Positions 38,201 to 46,570 of a DNA stretch of 64,000 nt are shown piece by piece; within the stretch, counting starts at the first letter, position 1, and every line of letters starts with the position of its first letter. This stretch comes from Saxidomus purpurata (Eukaryota; Mollusca; Bivalvia; Venerida; Veneridae), in NCBI GenBank assembly GCA_022818135.1, contig JAFMSR010000001.1, positions 8,261,069-8,325,068 on the forward strand. The letters are read 5' to 3'. The translations under genes were made by a program, and so were the position numbers. Below the pieces are notes generated by a model, which saw nothing but the letters and a program-made list of their open reading frames with translations, had not been told where the DNA came from and ran no database searches.

Positions 38201-39851
38201 TGACTCAATTCATAGAATTGTTTCCTTATGTCATCGAACAATACCAAGATTTATTAAGGTCTGTTGATTTGTCAATACACCTTGTGTGTGCAATGGAACT
38301 CAGGTGAGTGATAAAAGATTATCATGACCTTAGCTGAATAAGTAAACCGCTAGAGAGATTTCTGTTCTAAAATTAATTAGATTTGTATGAACAAACATAT
38401 ATTGTACATTCATGTATCTAGAATATTTAGGCAGTTGATTGTGTCTCATAGTGATCTATGTTTTTTTTGTGGCATCAAATAATAATTTTTGTTGTTCACA
38501 CTGTTCTTTGAAATTCATCCCTGTATGCTGGTATGGATGTTACACCCACTAAATTGATCATTTTATAGGATTTGGTTTCTTAATCCACATTATTTGTTAT
38601 TTGTAGTTATTGTATTGCATGATAAAATGCACCACCAAACAATTTGTCTGCATGTCTTACAAAAGCAAGAAGCATAGTTTAAAAATGAACGAAATTTTTA
38701 TAACTTCATTTTTAATTTGCACAATCTTACATTACAGTAAAATTAATATTTAAGACACAATTGCTCAAGTTTCACTGTGTAGTATGAAACTTCATGATTT
38801 CAAGCTTGGCTAGATTGGAGAAGCATTCACTAGCTGCTAGTGTATCTTTAATCATGTTGAAGTGGCTTTAGTTCTGGAACTTTTGCTAGAGATTCAGCTT
38901 ACTGTTGCATAGTTAGGCTGTATGGCACTTCTATCTTCTTCTAATTACCTTACCTTGAATGTTTTGAGCAAATAAGACATTCTGATCAGGGTTGTTTAAA
39001 AACATCTTGGTTATTTGAAATTAACAAAGATTTTTTTATAAAAGCTGTTTTAGTTATGACCTCATTAATGAGTTTATAAAATTACATGTTGTTACTAATT
39101 ACTGCTATGGAATTAAATGCACTTACTGAATATGATGTAAAAGTCTTTGGTGCCAACTTTGTGCAGTAGTAGTGTGTTCCCCTTGGGGATCTGAGGGTCC
39201 CAGGGTTGATCCCCACCATTGCACAAGTAAAAGTAATAGAGAAGATACAGAAATTTCCACATAGCCTCTCTCTCTGCCAGGTTGATTCCGTCTGGAGTGA
39301 GACTTTATAGCCATTAATAAAAGTATTAGGAACTTGTTTTGCAATCCTAATATAAAAAAATTAGTATATAAATAATATTGAAAAAGTCTTTCTAAAGTCA
39401 ATGATGAAAGATGAACTCCTAAGTTAAATCATTATATAGACTATCTGACCAGTGTAGACTATGATCAGGCTGTACATGAGTATAGTCTCGGATATGGTAT
39501 ACACTGTTTTTTATTCAGTTGGTAACCTTTCATGAAACATTCCTGTTAACATACATGTAATGTTGGCTTCCTCCAAATCAAAAACGGAACAGTAAATTTT
39601 AGAAATACAATGCATCTGATAAATAGATAATGTAGATTAGATAGAAAAGTAATTGTATGCTTGTACATTTTTCAGGTATGAGGGCCAAGTCGATGAATAT
39701 GGATCAGATCTTGCTGAGAGGTTCTAAAACTTTCAGTCCCCGCAGAGCGCAGTCAACATTTGTACGTAGTGCTTCACAAACAGATGATGAAAATATGGAG
39801 AGACTTTGTCCACTCCCGCTGTTGAAGGAAGGTTACACAGAACATTTCTGA
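9609..39851 (+). CDS. PLEKHD1: Pleckstrin homology domain-containing family D member 1 homologue, complete, 14 exons
   Basis: Intracellular protein with an N-terminal PH domain (about residues 13-122; lipid or protein binding in this fold) and a long coiled coil. Exons: 9609-9718, 14060-14153, 16645-16734, 17707-17783, 18541-18632, 19104-19156, 19542-19636, 20430-20523, 22865-23037, 23891-23981, 24543-24584, 25284-25434, 26267-26401, 39676-39851. All introns are GT..AG and every phase joins, giving 490 residues against ~500 in vertebrates. The PH part shows IHGVLQKR, WMKRFFVVRDGWMFYYPETE and the invariant helix Trp114. Residues ~125-385 are Glu/Lys/Gln-rich heptads. The conserved tail block AFFENLAEEAKMD..PVVMKNSIHARKT decides the family. 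The start could also be the ATGs at 9561 or 9618. The function of PLEKHD1 is poorly known. Intron 13 is 13.3 kb. Confidence 0.9.
9840..10245 (+). repeat. Diverged ~236-bp tandem duplication in intron 1
   Basis: Copy 1 (about 9840-9985) and copy 2 (about 10076-10235) share 'cggctcattgatttgacc', 'tatttt.tagtt', 'aagcccattcaaaaactatc' and 'ctggcttcaa.g.cgaa.ta', with substitutions. Copy 2 carries a 64-codon open frame whose register is lost in copy 1, so it may be an old coding fragment. Confidence 0.5.
10300..11700. other. Intron 1, AT-rich, no feature recognised
   Basis: No gene or RNA. A CCC/GGG-richer patch near 11250-11410 has no recognised identity. Confidence 0.4.
11705..11950 (+). repeat. 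tRNA-derived SINE (plus)
   Basis: A clear pol III head: TGGCCGAGCGGTTAGAG box A, then a Leu/Ser-like long variable region and GGTTTGAGTCC box B. The body follows as 'accaaccgtgtctctt', 'aaagttggcagttt', 'aggagtctagtact' and 'gaatgatggt'. It serves as the reference copy for the family members at 120, 3655, 18150 and 18297. Confidence 0.75.
12972..13318 (-). repeat. ~345-bp tRNA-derived SINE (minus), family with 45490-45848
   Basis: On the minus strand the head reads GGTGGTGCAGTGGTTAACGC with box B TTCGAATCC. The body shares with 45490-45848 the modules 'gagctagggt', 'cccttgtatc', 'gtc.gg..cttgg.agtt.caccc' in the same order. It ends near 'cgggacttataa'. Confidence 0.7.
13974..13997 (+). repeat. 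Poly-G tract
   Basis: Nearly pure G run, 60 bases upstream of exon 2. It may form a quadruplex and may be length-unreliable in the assembly. Confidence 0.8.
14060..14153 (+). CDS. PLEKHD1: PLEKHD1-like exon 2
   Basis: Acceptor 'tgttttcag'. Encodes FFVVRDGWMFYYPETE, the central PH strands, then RKELPRRNFFNISPK. Donor AAAG|gttagc. Confidence 0.88.
15118..15250 (+). repeat. Dispersed repeat, first of two copies
   Basis: Contains 'accagtgtagactaggatca' and 'cagtctgatcatgatctgc', then 'tattcagtca'. A related copy lies at 39440-39545 (accagtgtagactatgatca, then 'tattcagttggtaac'). The class is unknown. Confidence 0.5.
15751..16023. mobile_element. MITE-like element with ~30-bp inverted ends
   Basis: The left end reads taggccaagaaaaatctgtg followed by tttagggcaa. 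The right end is its reverse complement with small changes and ends in ttggccta. A second internal copy of 'tgtttagggcaatggtccc' lies at 15868. The left end is matched in inverted form at 52609-52645. Confidence 0.65.
16645..16734 (+). CDS. PLEKHD1: PLEKHD1-like exon 3
   Basis: Acceptor 'gtatttcag'. Encodes AAVPLSHCSISVSKEQ then GQPSAFVISSEEIE, late PH strands. Donor ATAGAG|gtaaac. Phase 0 on both sides. Confidence 0.85.
16915..17225. repeat. Homopolymer-dominated low-complexity block
   Basis: Runs of C (up to ~45), A and T alternate with little else. Such a mixture inside intron 3 is probably partly sequencing or assembly error around a long poly-C tract. No gene. Confidence 0.8.
17707..17783 (+). 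CDS. PLEKHD1: PLEKHD1-like exon 4
   Basis: Acceptor 'atattacag'. Encodes ANLTLAAENDYERDKWIS then VLEKSKR, the C-terminal PH helix with its invariant Trp. Donor GAAT|gtaaga. Confidence 0.88.
18150..18295 (-). repeat. SINE copy (minus), left half of a head-to-head pair
   Basis: Reverse complement of the 11705 family: 'aaccatcattcctgggaaga', 'agtactagactcctatcctc', 'tgatttcaagtcagcgattt', 'aactgcttgaccacagaggc'. The tRNA head faces right, against the next copy. Confidence 0.65.
18297..18480 (+). repeat. SINE copy (plus), right half of a head-to-head pair
   Basis: Head around GTTGTTGAGTGATTAAGAAG, box B GGTTTGAGCCC, then 'aaagttggcagtttcttac' and 'gtagtctagtact'. It ends about 60 bases before exon 5. 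Confidence 0.6.
18541..18632 (+). CDS. PLEKHD1: PLEKHD1-like exon 5
   Basis: Acceptor 'ttttatcag'. Encodes TWANQEMSDNLIRQLEEHAQ then SMAKQKQDYF, the linker from PH domain into the coiled coil. Donor TTTG|gtaagt. Confidence 0.88.
19104..19156 (+). CDS. PLEKHD1: PLEKHD1-like exon 6
   Basis: Acceptor 'ttctgtag'. Encodes DRLQSEVLELADEKEKTW, coiled coil. Donor CCTGG|gtaagt. Confidence 0.86.
19277..19450 (+). mobile_element. MITE-like element, TACTGTAAA family copy 1 (fragment)
   Basis: Starts TACTGTAAAAGTTTTTTCAT and continues 'tttcggtaattttcgcgaaa', resembling the copies at 31374 and 40245. No clean right terminus is visible. Confidence 0.45.
19542..19636 (+). CDS. PLEKHD1: PLEKHD1-like exon 7
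   Basis: Acceptor 'tttcttgcag'. Encodes ELERLNEELEKEKGKMESF then AEEMKTEYAKVK, strongly coiled-coil. Donor AAAC|gtaagt. Confidence 0.88.
20430..20523 (+). CDS. PLEKHD1: PLEKHD1-like exon 8
   Basis: Acceptor 'gtgtttcag'. Encodes ELEDMQSYMRSLDTERTEL then WEQLNSQESDLK. Donor CAAG|gtattg. Confidence 0.86.
21301..22015 (+). mobile_element. Array-type repetitive element, 158-bp units
   Basis: Begins 'gtcgagcccgcttgcggtga' and a tgcg/tctg simple repeat. Three units follow, marked by GCATGGAGGGATTTT at 21423, 21581 and 21739, exactly 158 bp apart. Each unit contains 'cacaaatgttcaccat', 'gtcatgcgcaagaaccaggt' and 'aaggtcaaggtcacactt'. It ends near 'cgtgggcatctagttt'. A related design, different units, occurs at 34261 and 46980. 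Open frames inside are incidental. Confidence 0.7.
22865..23037 (+). CDS. PLEKHD1: PLEKHD1-like exon 9
   Basis: Acceptor 'acctttaag'. Encodes ALAAEKESIMGTLQRQKS and a Gln/Glu-rich coil through QEKAEAEM. Donor ATGAG|gtcaga. It is the longest coiled-coil exon. Confidence 0.88.
23730..23835 (+). repeat. 30-bp tandem repeat
   Basis: 'cttgttaaggca' recurs at 23731, 23761, 23791 and 23821 (exact 30-bp steps) with 'gatgggatgcctcaaaatc' between. It sits 55 bases before exon 10. Confidence 0.75.
23891..23981 (+). CDS. PLEKHD1: PLEKHD1-like exon 10
   Basis: Acceptor 'atctgtacag'. Encodes LQENKQRAQELEEEKFMYNE then QAQELQSTIK. Donor CAAG|gtatac. Confidence 0.87.
24543..24584 (+). CDS. PLEKHD1: PLEKHD1-like exon 11
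   Basis: Small 42-base exon; acceptor 'tctctctacag'. Encodes DLTVQKEMTEAELK. Donor CAAG|gtaaat. Phase 0 on both sides, so skipping would keep frame. Confidence 0.82.
25284..25434 (+). CDS. PLEKHD1: PLEKHD1-like exon 12
   Basis: Acceptor 'gttaaatag'. Encodes EEIMARMEAEKRLKNAEKSL then HKLHHAVENE and VKDEMVVNVNKLK. Donor AAAG|gtgaaa. A SINE starts only ~15 bases downstream. Confidence 0.87.
25448..25635 (+). repeat. tRNA-derived SINE (plus) abutting exon 12 donor
   Basis: Head GGTGTAGAGGTTAAGGTGTC (box A-like) and GGGTTCGAGCCC (box B), then 'accagtactggtttttccag'. Tail 'cttcataatcaagctaaatt'. Confidence 0.7.
26267..26401 (+). CDS. PLEKHD1: PLEKHD1-like exon 13
   Basis: Acceptor 'gtgttctag'. 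Encodes the family-diagnostic AFFENLAEEAKMDPDKP then VVMKNSIHARKTIMRRNK and the basic RKFERRKSS. Donor AGCA|gtgagt. Confidence 0.92.
27845..27935 (+). repeat. tRNA-like fragment, possible SINE head
   Basis: 'ggctcctctggcctatttg' then ACGTTCGAATTCTAGC, a box-B-like T arm. Weak; only the B-box region is convincing. Confidence 0.25.
28239..28551 (-). repeat. tRNA-derived SINE (minus)
   Basis: Read on the minus strand, the head at the right end carries GGTCCAGTAGTTAACGGGCT and GGTTTGATCCC. The body is shared with 4476-4742 (tattttagagttttat, taatccatatgatc, gttattttagggtttt). It contains an interrupted poly-G. Confidence 0.65.
29671..29706 (+). CDS. PLEKHD1: Candidate 36-nt cassette exon of the PLEKHD1-like gene
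   Basis: Acceptor 'aaaaattgcag' and donor AAGA|gtaggt bound 36 bases. Joined to exon 13 (phase 1) the codons read TPSIFELEERWK and return to exon 14 in the same phase with no stop. Length divisible by three, a consistent phase and a plausible charged peptide support it. No transcript evidence is available, and one short candidate in 13 kb could arise by chance. Confidence 0.35.
29711..34260. other. Intron 13, middle part
   Basis: AT-rich; the only element recognised is the MITE-like copy at 31374. Minus-strand open frames near 29729-30037 and 30779-31159 have no protein-like features. Confidence 0.4.
31374..31558 (+). mobile_element. MITE-like element, TACTGTAAA family copy 2
   Basis: Starts TACTGTAAG and ends TTTACAGAA. 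The interior shares 'gtgacaaaaattttg', 'atagtaaatc', 'gaaatgaa', 'agatttttaaat' and 'aaattaaatc' with 40245-40431. Confidence 0.6.
34261..36110 (+). mobile_element. Composite array-type repetitive element (170/178-bp and 145-bp arrays)
   Basis: Starts 'atgcccccgaagggtggcat' then a (GTCC/GTCT)n microsatellite. Array 1: TTCGTGTCCGGACTGTAAC-type units at 34361, 34531, 34709, 34887 and 35057 (170-178 bp), each with 'agcacatcaagacgacgtgt' and 'aaggtcaaggtca'. Array 2: CTTGGTCAGTATGATTG at 35401, 35545, 35690 and 35835 (144-145 bp). It ends near 'cttggccctcttgtta'. The microsatellite-plus-array plan recalls array-bearing non-autonomous elements reported from bivalves; the transposition class is not visible here. 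Short frames inside are not genes. Confidence 0.7.
36175..37140. mobile_element. Long imperfect inverted repeat, interrupted by an hAT-like MITE
   Basis: The left arm (36175-36345) and right arm (36945-37140) are inverted copies. Shared strings are aaaggcatt.., accatttcc, ttcttcaaacttggt, agaatcaaatctgaaaaaga, gaaataaaaat and aggtca..., then gatcttgaatt. Arms are ~170-190 bp with indels. The middle is filled by 36361-36924. An open frame over the right arm (37133-37324) is incidental. Confidence 0.65.
36361..36924. mobile_element. hAT-like MITE, 564 bp, with perfect 8-bp target duplication
   Basis: The direct repeat ATCAAGAT (36353-36360 and 36925-36932) flanks the element exactly. The ends are TAGGGCTG.. 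and ..GTTACACCCCTA, the TAGGGGTGTAAC-type terminus known for hAT elements. The interior near both ends is packed with 'tatcgatag'-type words that can pair. No transposase, so non-autonomous. Confidence 0.8.
37325..39164. other. Intron 13, last part
   Basis: AT-rich intronic sequence; nothing recognised until the tRNA-like copy at 39165. Confidence 0.4.
39165..39300 (+). repeat. tRNA-like SINE candidate
   Basis: 'tttgtgcagtagtagtgtg', CAGGGTTGATCCCC (box B-like) and a 3' complementary 'attgcacaa' resemble a tRNA-derived head. The body 'agatacagaaatttccacat' follows. Confidence 0.4.
39440..39545 (+). repeat. Dispersed repeat, second copy (see 15118)
   Basis: 'gaccagtgtagactatgatc', then 'tattcagttggtaacctttc'. 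Same order of blocks as 15118-15250. Confidence 0.45.
39676..39851 (+). CDS. PLEKHD1: PLEKHD1-like exon 14 (terminal)
   Basis: Acceptor 'acatttttcag', phase fits exon 13. Encodes SMRAKSMNMDQILLRGSKTF then SPRRAQSTF..ASQTDDENMERLCPL and a TGA. Ser/Arg-rich tail, probably disordered. Confidence 0.85.
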
Positions 39852-42800
39852 TTGGTTAGAATTTGACTGGTTCGGCGAATGAAAATTGTTTTTATCACTT
39901 ATGTCCCAATGTTACTGTAAAACATTCTATACGCAACTTTTTTTGTCAAGCCCAGCAAGATTATAAACACTGGCTGAATCTGCACTGCCGTCACAAAAAA
40001 AATGTTTTGAGTCCATCTTAGTTTGTTGTGAATGTCTACCTAGTGCTGTTGGCTTTTGTAAAGTGTTGCAACACCATCTCGGTTATTTATATACAGAAGC
40101 ATGCGTCAAAAGTTTTTATTAAGAGCTTGCTTGGAAGACATTTTGTTTATTATCAGTGTTTGGGTGTCATACAAGGAAGAATTACTTGTTAGTTATAAAA
40201 TGTGGAGACTGTGATGAATGCCTTCTACATTCCCTATGCAGCAGTACTGTAAACTCGAAAGTTTTTGCGTGACGAAAATTTCGCAATTTTTGAGCATACA
40301 GATTTATTTGGAAAAGGAGAAATCTCTTATAGTAAATCGATATGAAATGAACCATTGGCAAGATTTTTAAATGTGGGAAGTGGGAAAATAGCAAAAATTA
40401 AATCTTCAAAAATATCACACAATTTACAGTAATCTGCGTTAATTGAATGTATGAATTTAATCACAAAATTTAGATCCCAACTAATAGTATTTCTTGTCAC
40501 AAAGCCACAAGAGAAATTGCAGTGTTACCAAAATACTGATGTATACTGCATTCAAATGTAAGTGTATATAATTAACTGTATGCTATAAAAAAAATTAATT
40601 GAAATAAGTTACTTGTGATCTGTCTCAATATAGATCATTATTTTTCTAAAAATAGTATGTAACAAGTACCTCTTGTTGAATTTGTTATGCATTTCAATTA
40701 AAAAAAGAAATTCATGTCAAATACGCTATATAATATCATTATCTATCATCAAGTTCATATGTACTCACAATAACATAAATCTTGAACTTTTGATAAATTT
40801 TCCCTTCTGTCATCCTTTCTGTTAAGCCTAACTAATACTCTATTGAAAATCTTTTAGACAATTTAGAGAAGCTTATATAAGTCAGAGCTCATAACAATTT
40901 AGAGAACTGTTAATACATTGTATATAACATAGACCTCAAAAACCGTAAGAGTTTGCCATGTTTTTGCTATTGTTACACTCCATGTATTTGTTATATGTAT
41001 CAAGGATAGGTTTACCTCCAAATAATCTTACTTCATGATATGTTAAATGTTAATGTGTTGGGTTTTTTGCTCTTCTGTTGATCAGGAGGGAAAAAAAAGT
41101 TGTGTATTTCCAGTCTTCCTACTAACCTTAACTTTTTACTGCTTAACTCAAACATCATTTTTATGGTAAAATGATAAAAAAGACCAATTTAAGAGTATCA
41201 GAGCAAAAGGAAGTAAAACAAAAAAACAGAAAATGAAATGCCGACCGCCTTTAATTTTACATATTTTTTTGTTTGGACTGATTTTAAGCAGGGAGGTTGG
41301 TTTATACATAGCGTAGCTCAGATATGAACGCATGTTAAAATGTTTCATTGTTATTGTAAGACATATCACTTTTAATCAGAATGCACATCCCTCTAATGTA
41401 CTGTTACAGATGTTTCTGTTTTGTTGTTCAAGACATTTAGTAATACAGGGAAACAAGTCAGTCTGTCCTTTCTTTTGTTTGCAGTCAAAAAGAAAAACGT
41501 TGGTACAAAATTTTCAATTTGCAAACTGGCTTCATGTTAATTCGTTTTGAGATTACTGGTGCAGTGGGTTATTTTTTTTTAAGGAATTTTATTACTCAGC
41601 TCTATGATTTTGCAAAACATGTTTACAAAATGTATTATGAATGTGAATAACCTGATATTTATTTTATTATGCTAACTATTGAAATGCTGTGTTGTATCAG
41701 TGAAATATTTTCAGAGTGTGGTGATATACATATACATGTAGATCTCATATCAGTCACAGTGTGGTGATATGGGTTTGAGAGCAGTGATGATACCCATTGC
41801 ACTTGTTGTTCAGTTTGTAAATTTCTAGAGACTGTCAATTGTCTGAAATTATGGTAACAGTAAGAAAAACTTTAATTTTTCACTTGAGATGTATATCATT
41901 TGTTTGCAGTTTTACTAATTCAATTCAATTCAATTGAGTTTGCAGTTTTACTAGCTGTCTACATGAAACTGTGTACATGTATGTTTATTATTGGTTTGTG
42001 GTGCCATTGCTGTGGCCGCAAGTTTTAAGCTGTTATAATTATACAGTTGATCATGTGCAAGCAACTTACAGCAGCCCCATCCTAAAATAACCAGTTTGAA
42101 ACTCAACACATCCCCTATCTAAGGTGTCATTTTCAAGTATCACTTCACTAGCTTCTTAATGAACCAGCTTGAGTGTTAAATCCAATTTTCTTCGGGATAA
42201 GCAAATAATATAAAACAGTGCCATAATTGTCGCTACCCCGGTATGTTGTTTGTAAACAAAGATCCGTCACTTCATTATTTGTTACTTCACATTTTATGCA
42301 CAGTTATTTCCCTTTAGATTATACATTTCCCAAAGTTAATAAAGATTTCACTGAACCTTGAAACTTTTTGTAGTCATAGTAGTTTGTAGTTATCGTAATT
42401 CTGATCAGCTTAAATCGAGCAAAATGAAATGAACTTTGCAAATAAAATGCTCTGTAAGTTTATAAAGTAGCTTATCATAGTATAAGAATACAACTTCTAT
42501 TATATTGGGATATACACATATACAGAAGGTCTGTTATTGTGCATCTGAAAGTTTGTTTGTGCTATTTTTAGATCTAGATGTTCTTGATTTTGGCTTGTTT
42601 ATATCTAGAAAGTCTTGATTGAGTTTTGATTGTATATATCTAGAAATTCTTGATTTTGCTTTATTCTTACAATTTGAATGTGTTCTTTTAAAGCTGTTTG
42701 CTCTCAGATTTTGGTGGGGAAAAAACAACTTGAAGGTTCTTTGAACTGTCTGAAGATAACATATTGTAGAAAGAATTGGTTCCAGTATAAATTCCTGTAA

Positions 42801-44640
42801 AATTTTTCTGTATTTTTCAAATTATATGCAACCAAATTATAAAGCATTATAAACGCTTTTGAAATTCAAATATAACCATACAGTGTAGCCGTGCCGTAAA
42901 ACCATCCTGACCGGCATTTCCAACAGAGTTTCTGAAATTAAGTTGCTATGTAGATTTTTACTTAAATCTGTTGTTGATTCTGGCCAGTATTTCAACATTG
43001 TATGTTTTAGAATATTATTTTGGAGAATTAATTTTTTTATCATCAGAAACTGTGAACGAGCAACTTTTAAGGTAAAGTTGGTGCATATTAACCTTTAGCC
43101 TTCATAGGGAGATGTTTTTAAAAAAATACAAAGTGAAGTATAAGGTCCCATGGTATTTATAACTGATGATTTGGTTACATGCTTGTTCATAAATAAGTTT
43201 GTATTTGATTGTCTTAACTTCTGTGATATTTTATTCTCTGTAGACTTGAGTAATGAGTGACAAATTATAATTCTAATGTATAATGAATGTACTATTGGGA
43301 CAGTGATTTCAGTTCATTAAATGTTATTTTTATCTGTTCTTGTTATAATAAAGATGTACGTACTAGCATTTGTAAGGTATTCAGACGTCTGTTGCAGAGC
43401 AGAAATTTACAAAATTAAGATGTGTTCATAGAAAAATCTCAATTTTTGTACAGGGGAGGTAACACTGATATCTAGGAGGATATCTAGAGTTACTTCCCTT
43501 TTTTCCATTGATACCATTGCAAGAAAAATTATCTTGCATCAAAATGCCTAGATATACTTTCATTTGCATTTAATTAGAATATTTACAAGGGTAATAATTG
43601 TAATGATGAATTGCTTTATAAAGTAACCATTCATAACAACAATTCCTTTTTATTCTGTTTGCTAGAATTACTAAATTCTTTGTAATGTAGAGTGAAATGT
43701 TAATTGGTAAGACTATTACATTGGTTTTAATGTATTTGTACTATATTTTTACATTTAAGCATTGGGAACTTGAAAAATGTTTTCTGTCATTGCCCACTTG
43801 CTGATTGTCAAATGTGGAAGAGTTGCATGCAATGGAGAAATGTATTCTGTGTCCCCTCTGTGCGTGTCTTAATATAACGTTTTTTTTTCTGTGTAAGCAT
43901 GTTTATAAGGTATACATCAGTTAATTTATCAAATGACTTCATTATTGATGTATATACAGACATCAGAAAGATGTTAAACTGGTGTTAGGTAAGGATGGTA
44001 TGCTTTGAATGCAAACTCCATGAAGATAGCTTTGTTCACTTTTTTTTTCTGTAACTATGACTTATATTGGAACAAATCATGCATTGTTGGAAATTCATTG
44101 AATTGGTGCAATTGTTGTTATATTAAATTTACTTAAAGCTTTTGAGCATGTATTTCAGAAATCGATTATGTTTTACTTACATGTACATTTAGATTTATAA
44201 TTACTTACAGATATACTGCATTTCAACACTTGGCAGATAGCTTATTGTAACATTGGCAAGTGTGCTATTAAACTTTTGTTGTTCCTTTATAAGTTTTTTT
44301 TATTAAGAATTTTCATATACTAATATGTCTCTATCATGGTTTAATTGTGATATAATATAAAGCAAGTTTACAATGTACGCAGATATAAATTGTATTTGAT
44401 CTTTTGCTAAGTGATTTTCGCATTCCACTACACATCTATTTCATGAATACTGTCAAAAGAAGTTTAAATATCTGTATTCATATGATGTAAATGAAGGGAA
44501 CAGCTTTTGTTTTTATGTTTTTTAACTGATTTCATGTTTACGACTTTAAACGATTTTCGGCATTTGGCGCATACGCACAAAAGCCAGCATACCACCTTAA
44601 GTTGCTAAGTACTATATTTTTGATGTTGAGCAGGTCTCTT
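39852..44640 (+). other. AT-rich region after PLEKHD1, probably long 3' UTR and intergenic DNA
   Basis: No gene or RNA recognised beyond the MITE-like copy at 40245 and a small (ATTCA)n tract near 41925. Several AATAAA signals occur, for example 43347 and, beyond this stretch, 45340, so the 3' end is undecided. Confidence 0.35.
40245..40431 (+). mobile_element. MITE-like element, TACTGTAAA family copy 3 (187 bp)
   Basis: Perfect 9-bp terminal inverted repeats TACTGTAAA / TTTACAGTA. The interior contains 'gtgacgaaaatttcgcaatt', which is itself palindromic around the centre. Related to 31374 and 19277. Confidence 0.65.
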
Positions 44641-44644
44641 CAGC

Positions 44645-44830
44645 CAACTGGTTTCTTAGTAGAGCACCTCAGCCATATGAGCTGTAGTGAAAAGGTAGAG
44701 CCTCATAGCATTGGTGCAGAAGGTCATGGGTTTGAGTCCTGTCAGAACCGAAATTGACTATGATCTCGAGCATCTATTACCCTAGAAGCCTTAATTGATA
44801 TAAGTTCCAGAGAGCAGATATGAGGATTTT
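44645..44830 (+). repeat. tRNA-derived SINE (plus)
   Basis: Head 'tagtagagcacctcagccat' with GGGTTTGAGTCC box B, then 'agaaccgaaattgactatga'. Confidence 0.5.
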
Positions 44831-45489
44831 TGGGACAGATGTTTCAAAATAGGTTCAGACTTATTAAAGAGCAGTTACCAACACCCCCAAAAAAGATGGT
44901 ACTGTTTTAAATGTTGAAGTTTATTTTACCATATTTTTGTTTTCAGTAGTTACAAGATTGCTCTTTAATCTAGACTGGATCTTTTGATAAAGTTCAGTCC
45001 CAATTATGCTACCTGTGGCATGTATGTTTATTTGAGCAGCTTTTGGTCTGTATGCTAATTTAGTTCAAAATTAAGATACACTTTTCTTGTATTTTCAATT
45101 GTTCATTGCCTCACTTATGCCCAAGAACCAATACAGTTGTCCCTGATATGGTGCTCTTGCTATGTTAATCTGTGGTAGACTTGCTTTGAATGCACCTGCC
45201 TGTTTGTGCCAATAATCACATGTCAAGAATTAATAAGATTATTTAGCTGTTGTAAAAAGGAACTTGTTTTTGTATACATGTATAACATTGTGTTTGGATA
45301 GATCACTCGCAATTACTTTGTACATTATATTTAAGTTGAAATAAATAATGGAGAATGCTGTCTGTCTTGGTGTTCTTTGACACGTGTCCTTCATACGTTT
45401 AAAGACCATGATTTGATAAATGCTACTGAAAGCTTACCAGCCCGAATCATTAGTTAGTTGCTGCAGAACAAATTGGATCAAAAGTTAAA

Positions 45490-45848
45490 GCCTGGGTAGT
45501 GCGGTTGTTGAGTGGTTAATACTTTGGACTACCAGTCCGTAAGTTCCTGGTTTGAATCACGGCTGGGGCACTCTGGAAATGTCGTGTACGCTTTTCTGTA
45601 TTTTCCTAGCTACCATCAGGAATACTCTATAGTTATAGACGGTTCCTGCTACCATCTAGAATAACTGGTTAGAAGCCAAGAGGTGGTCCCGCGTGTATTG
45701 GTGCTGTGCACGTAACATAATCTAGGGGTCTGTACGCAAAGAGCTAGGGTTTGGTTCCTGAAATCCCTTGTATCATCAGCCTGTGCCTGTCCAGGGTCTT
45801 GGTAGTTTCACCTGGAAGAAATCCTAAGGTAGGCTGGGACTAGAAATA
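45490..45848 (+). repeat. ~355-bp tRNA-derived SINE (plus)
   Basis: Head GGTTGTTGAGTGGTTAATAC, box B GGTTTGAATCAC, then 'ggggcactctggaaat', 'gagctagggtttgg', 'cccttgtatcatcagc', 'gtccagggtcttggtagttt'. Same family as 12972-13318 (minus). Confidence 0.7.
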
Positions 45849-46151
45849 ATATTAAAGTTTTACGACCTATACCATGACTTGTAATGAAGCGAGGCCAAGA
45901 CTTCTATAAACAGGTCCCTATGACCTTGACCTTTGGCATATAGTGATTTTAAATCAGTATATGCACAACCAGACTTCATTTACTGATATTTTCTGGCAAA
46001 TTTTATTAAAATCGAGCAAGATATTCATAAGATTAGTAACGTATAGACAAAATTGAACAATTCTTTCATATCCCATAAGCAGCGGTCACGGTTGTTATCT
46101 TGCGATTTAATTCAGGTCTACTCCGCAACTCGACCACAGAAAATGTTACTA

Positions 46152-46229
46152 CTCCCTGTCGGGGGAAATTGAACCCCAGTCTCCCACGTGACAGGCGGGG
46201 ATACTTAATTACCACTATACTAACGAAGA
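46152..46229 (-). pseudogene. tRNA-Asp(GUC)-derived pseudogene
   Basis: On the minus strand: TCGTTAGTATAGTGGT, then GTATCCCCGCCTGTCACGTG (anticodon GTC in CTGTCAC), GGGTTCAAT T arm and ..GACAGGGAG. This follows tRNA-Asp closely, but three extra bases follow the D-loop GGTAA and one extra base disrupts the T arm. I call a pseudogene or SINE head, not a functional tRNA. Confidence 0.7.
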
Positions 46230-46284
46230 TTATGGATAACAGACTATCAATACAAACTGTTTTAACACATGGCAAAACAATATA

Positions 46285-46570
46285 TTCACAGAACAAACTA
46301 TCATAACAACAGAACAAGTAAGTCAATGTACATAATATACATTGTAGCACAAAATGATTTATGCACAGGACAAACGCCGTAACAACAGAACAACTTTGAA
46401 AATACACCTAACATAGTGAAAAATGATACATGCGCGGGACAAACTGTCGTAACTACAGGACGACTTGGGGAATGTACATAACACATTTATAAATGCACAG
46501 AAAGAAATGATATATGCATAGAACAAACTGTCGTTACTACAGAACAACAGAGCATAATGCTATTGCTACA
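46285..46570 (+). repeat. ~70-83-bp degenerate tandem array
   Basis: 'acaaactgtcgtaac.acagaacaac' variants start near 46294, 46371, 46440 and 46523. Between them are 'tgtacataa' and 'aaatgatatatgca' blocks. Overlapping minus-strand open frames reflect the repeat, not genes. Confidence 0.65.
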
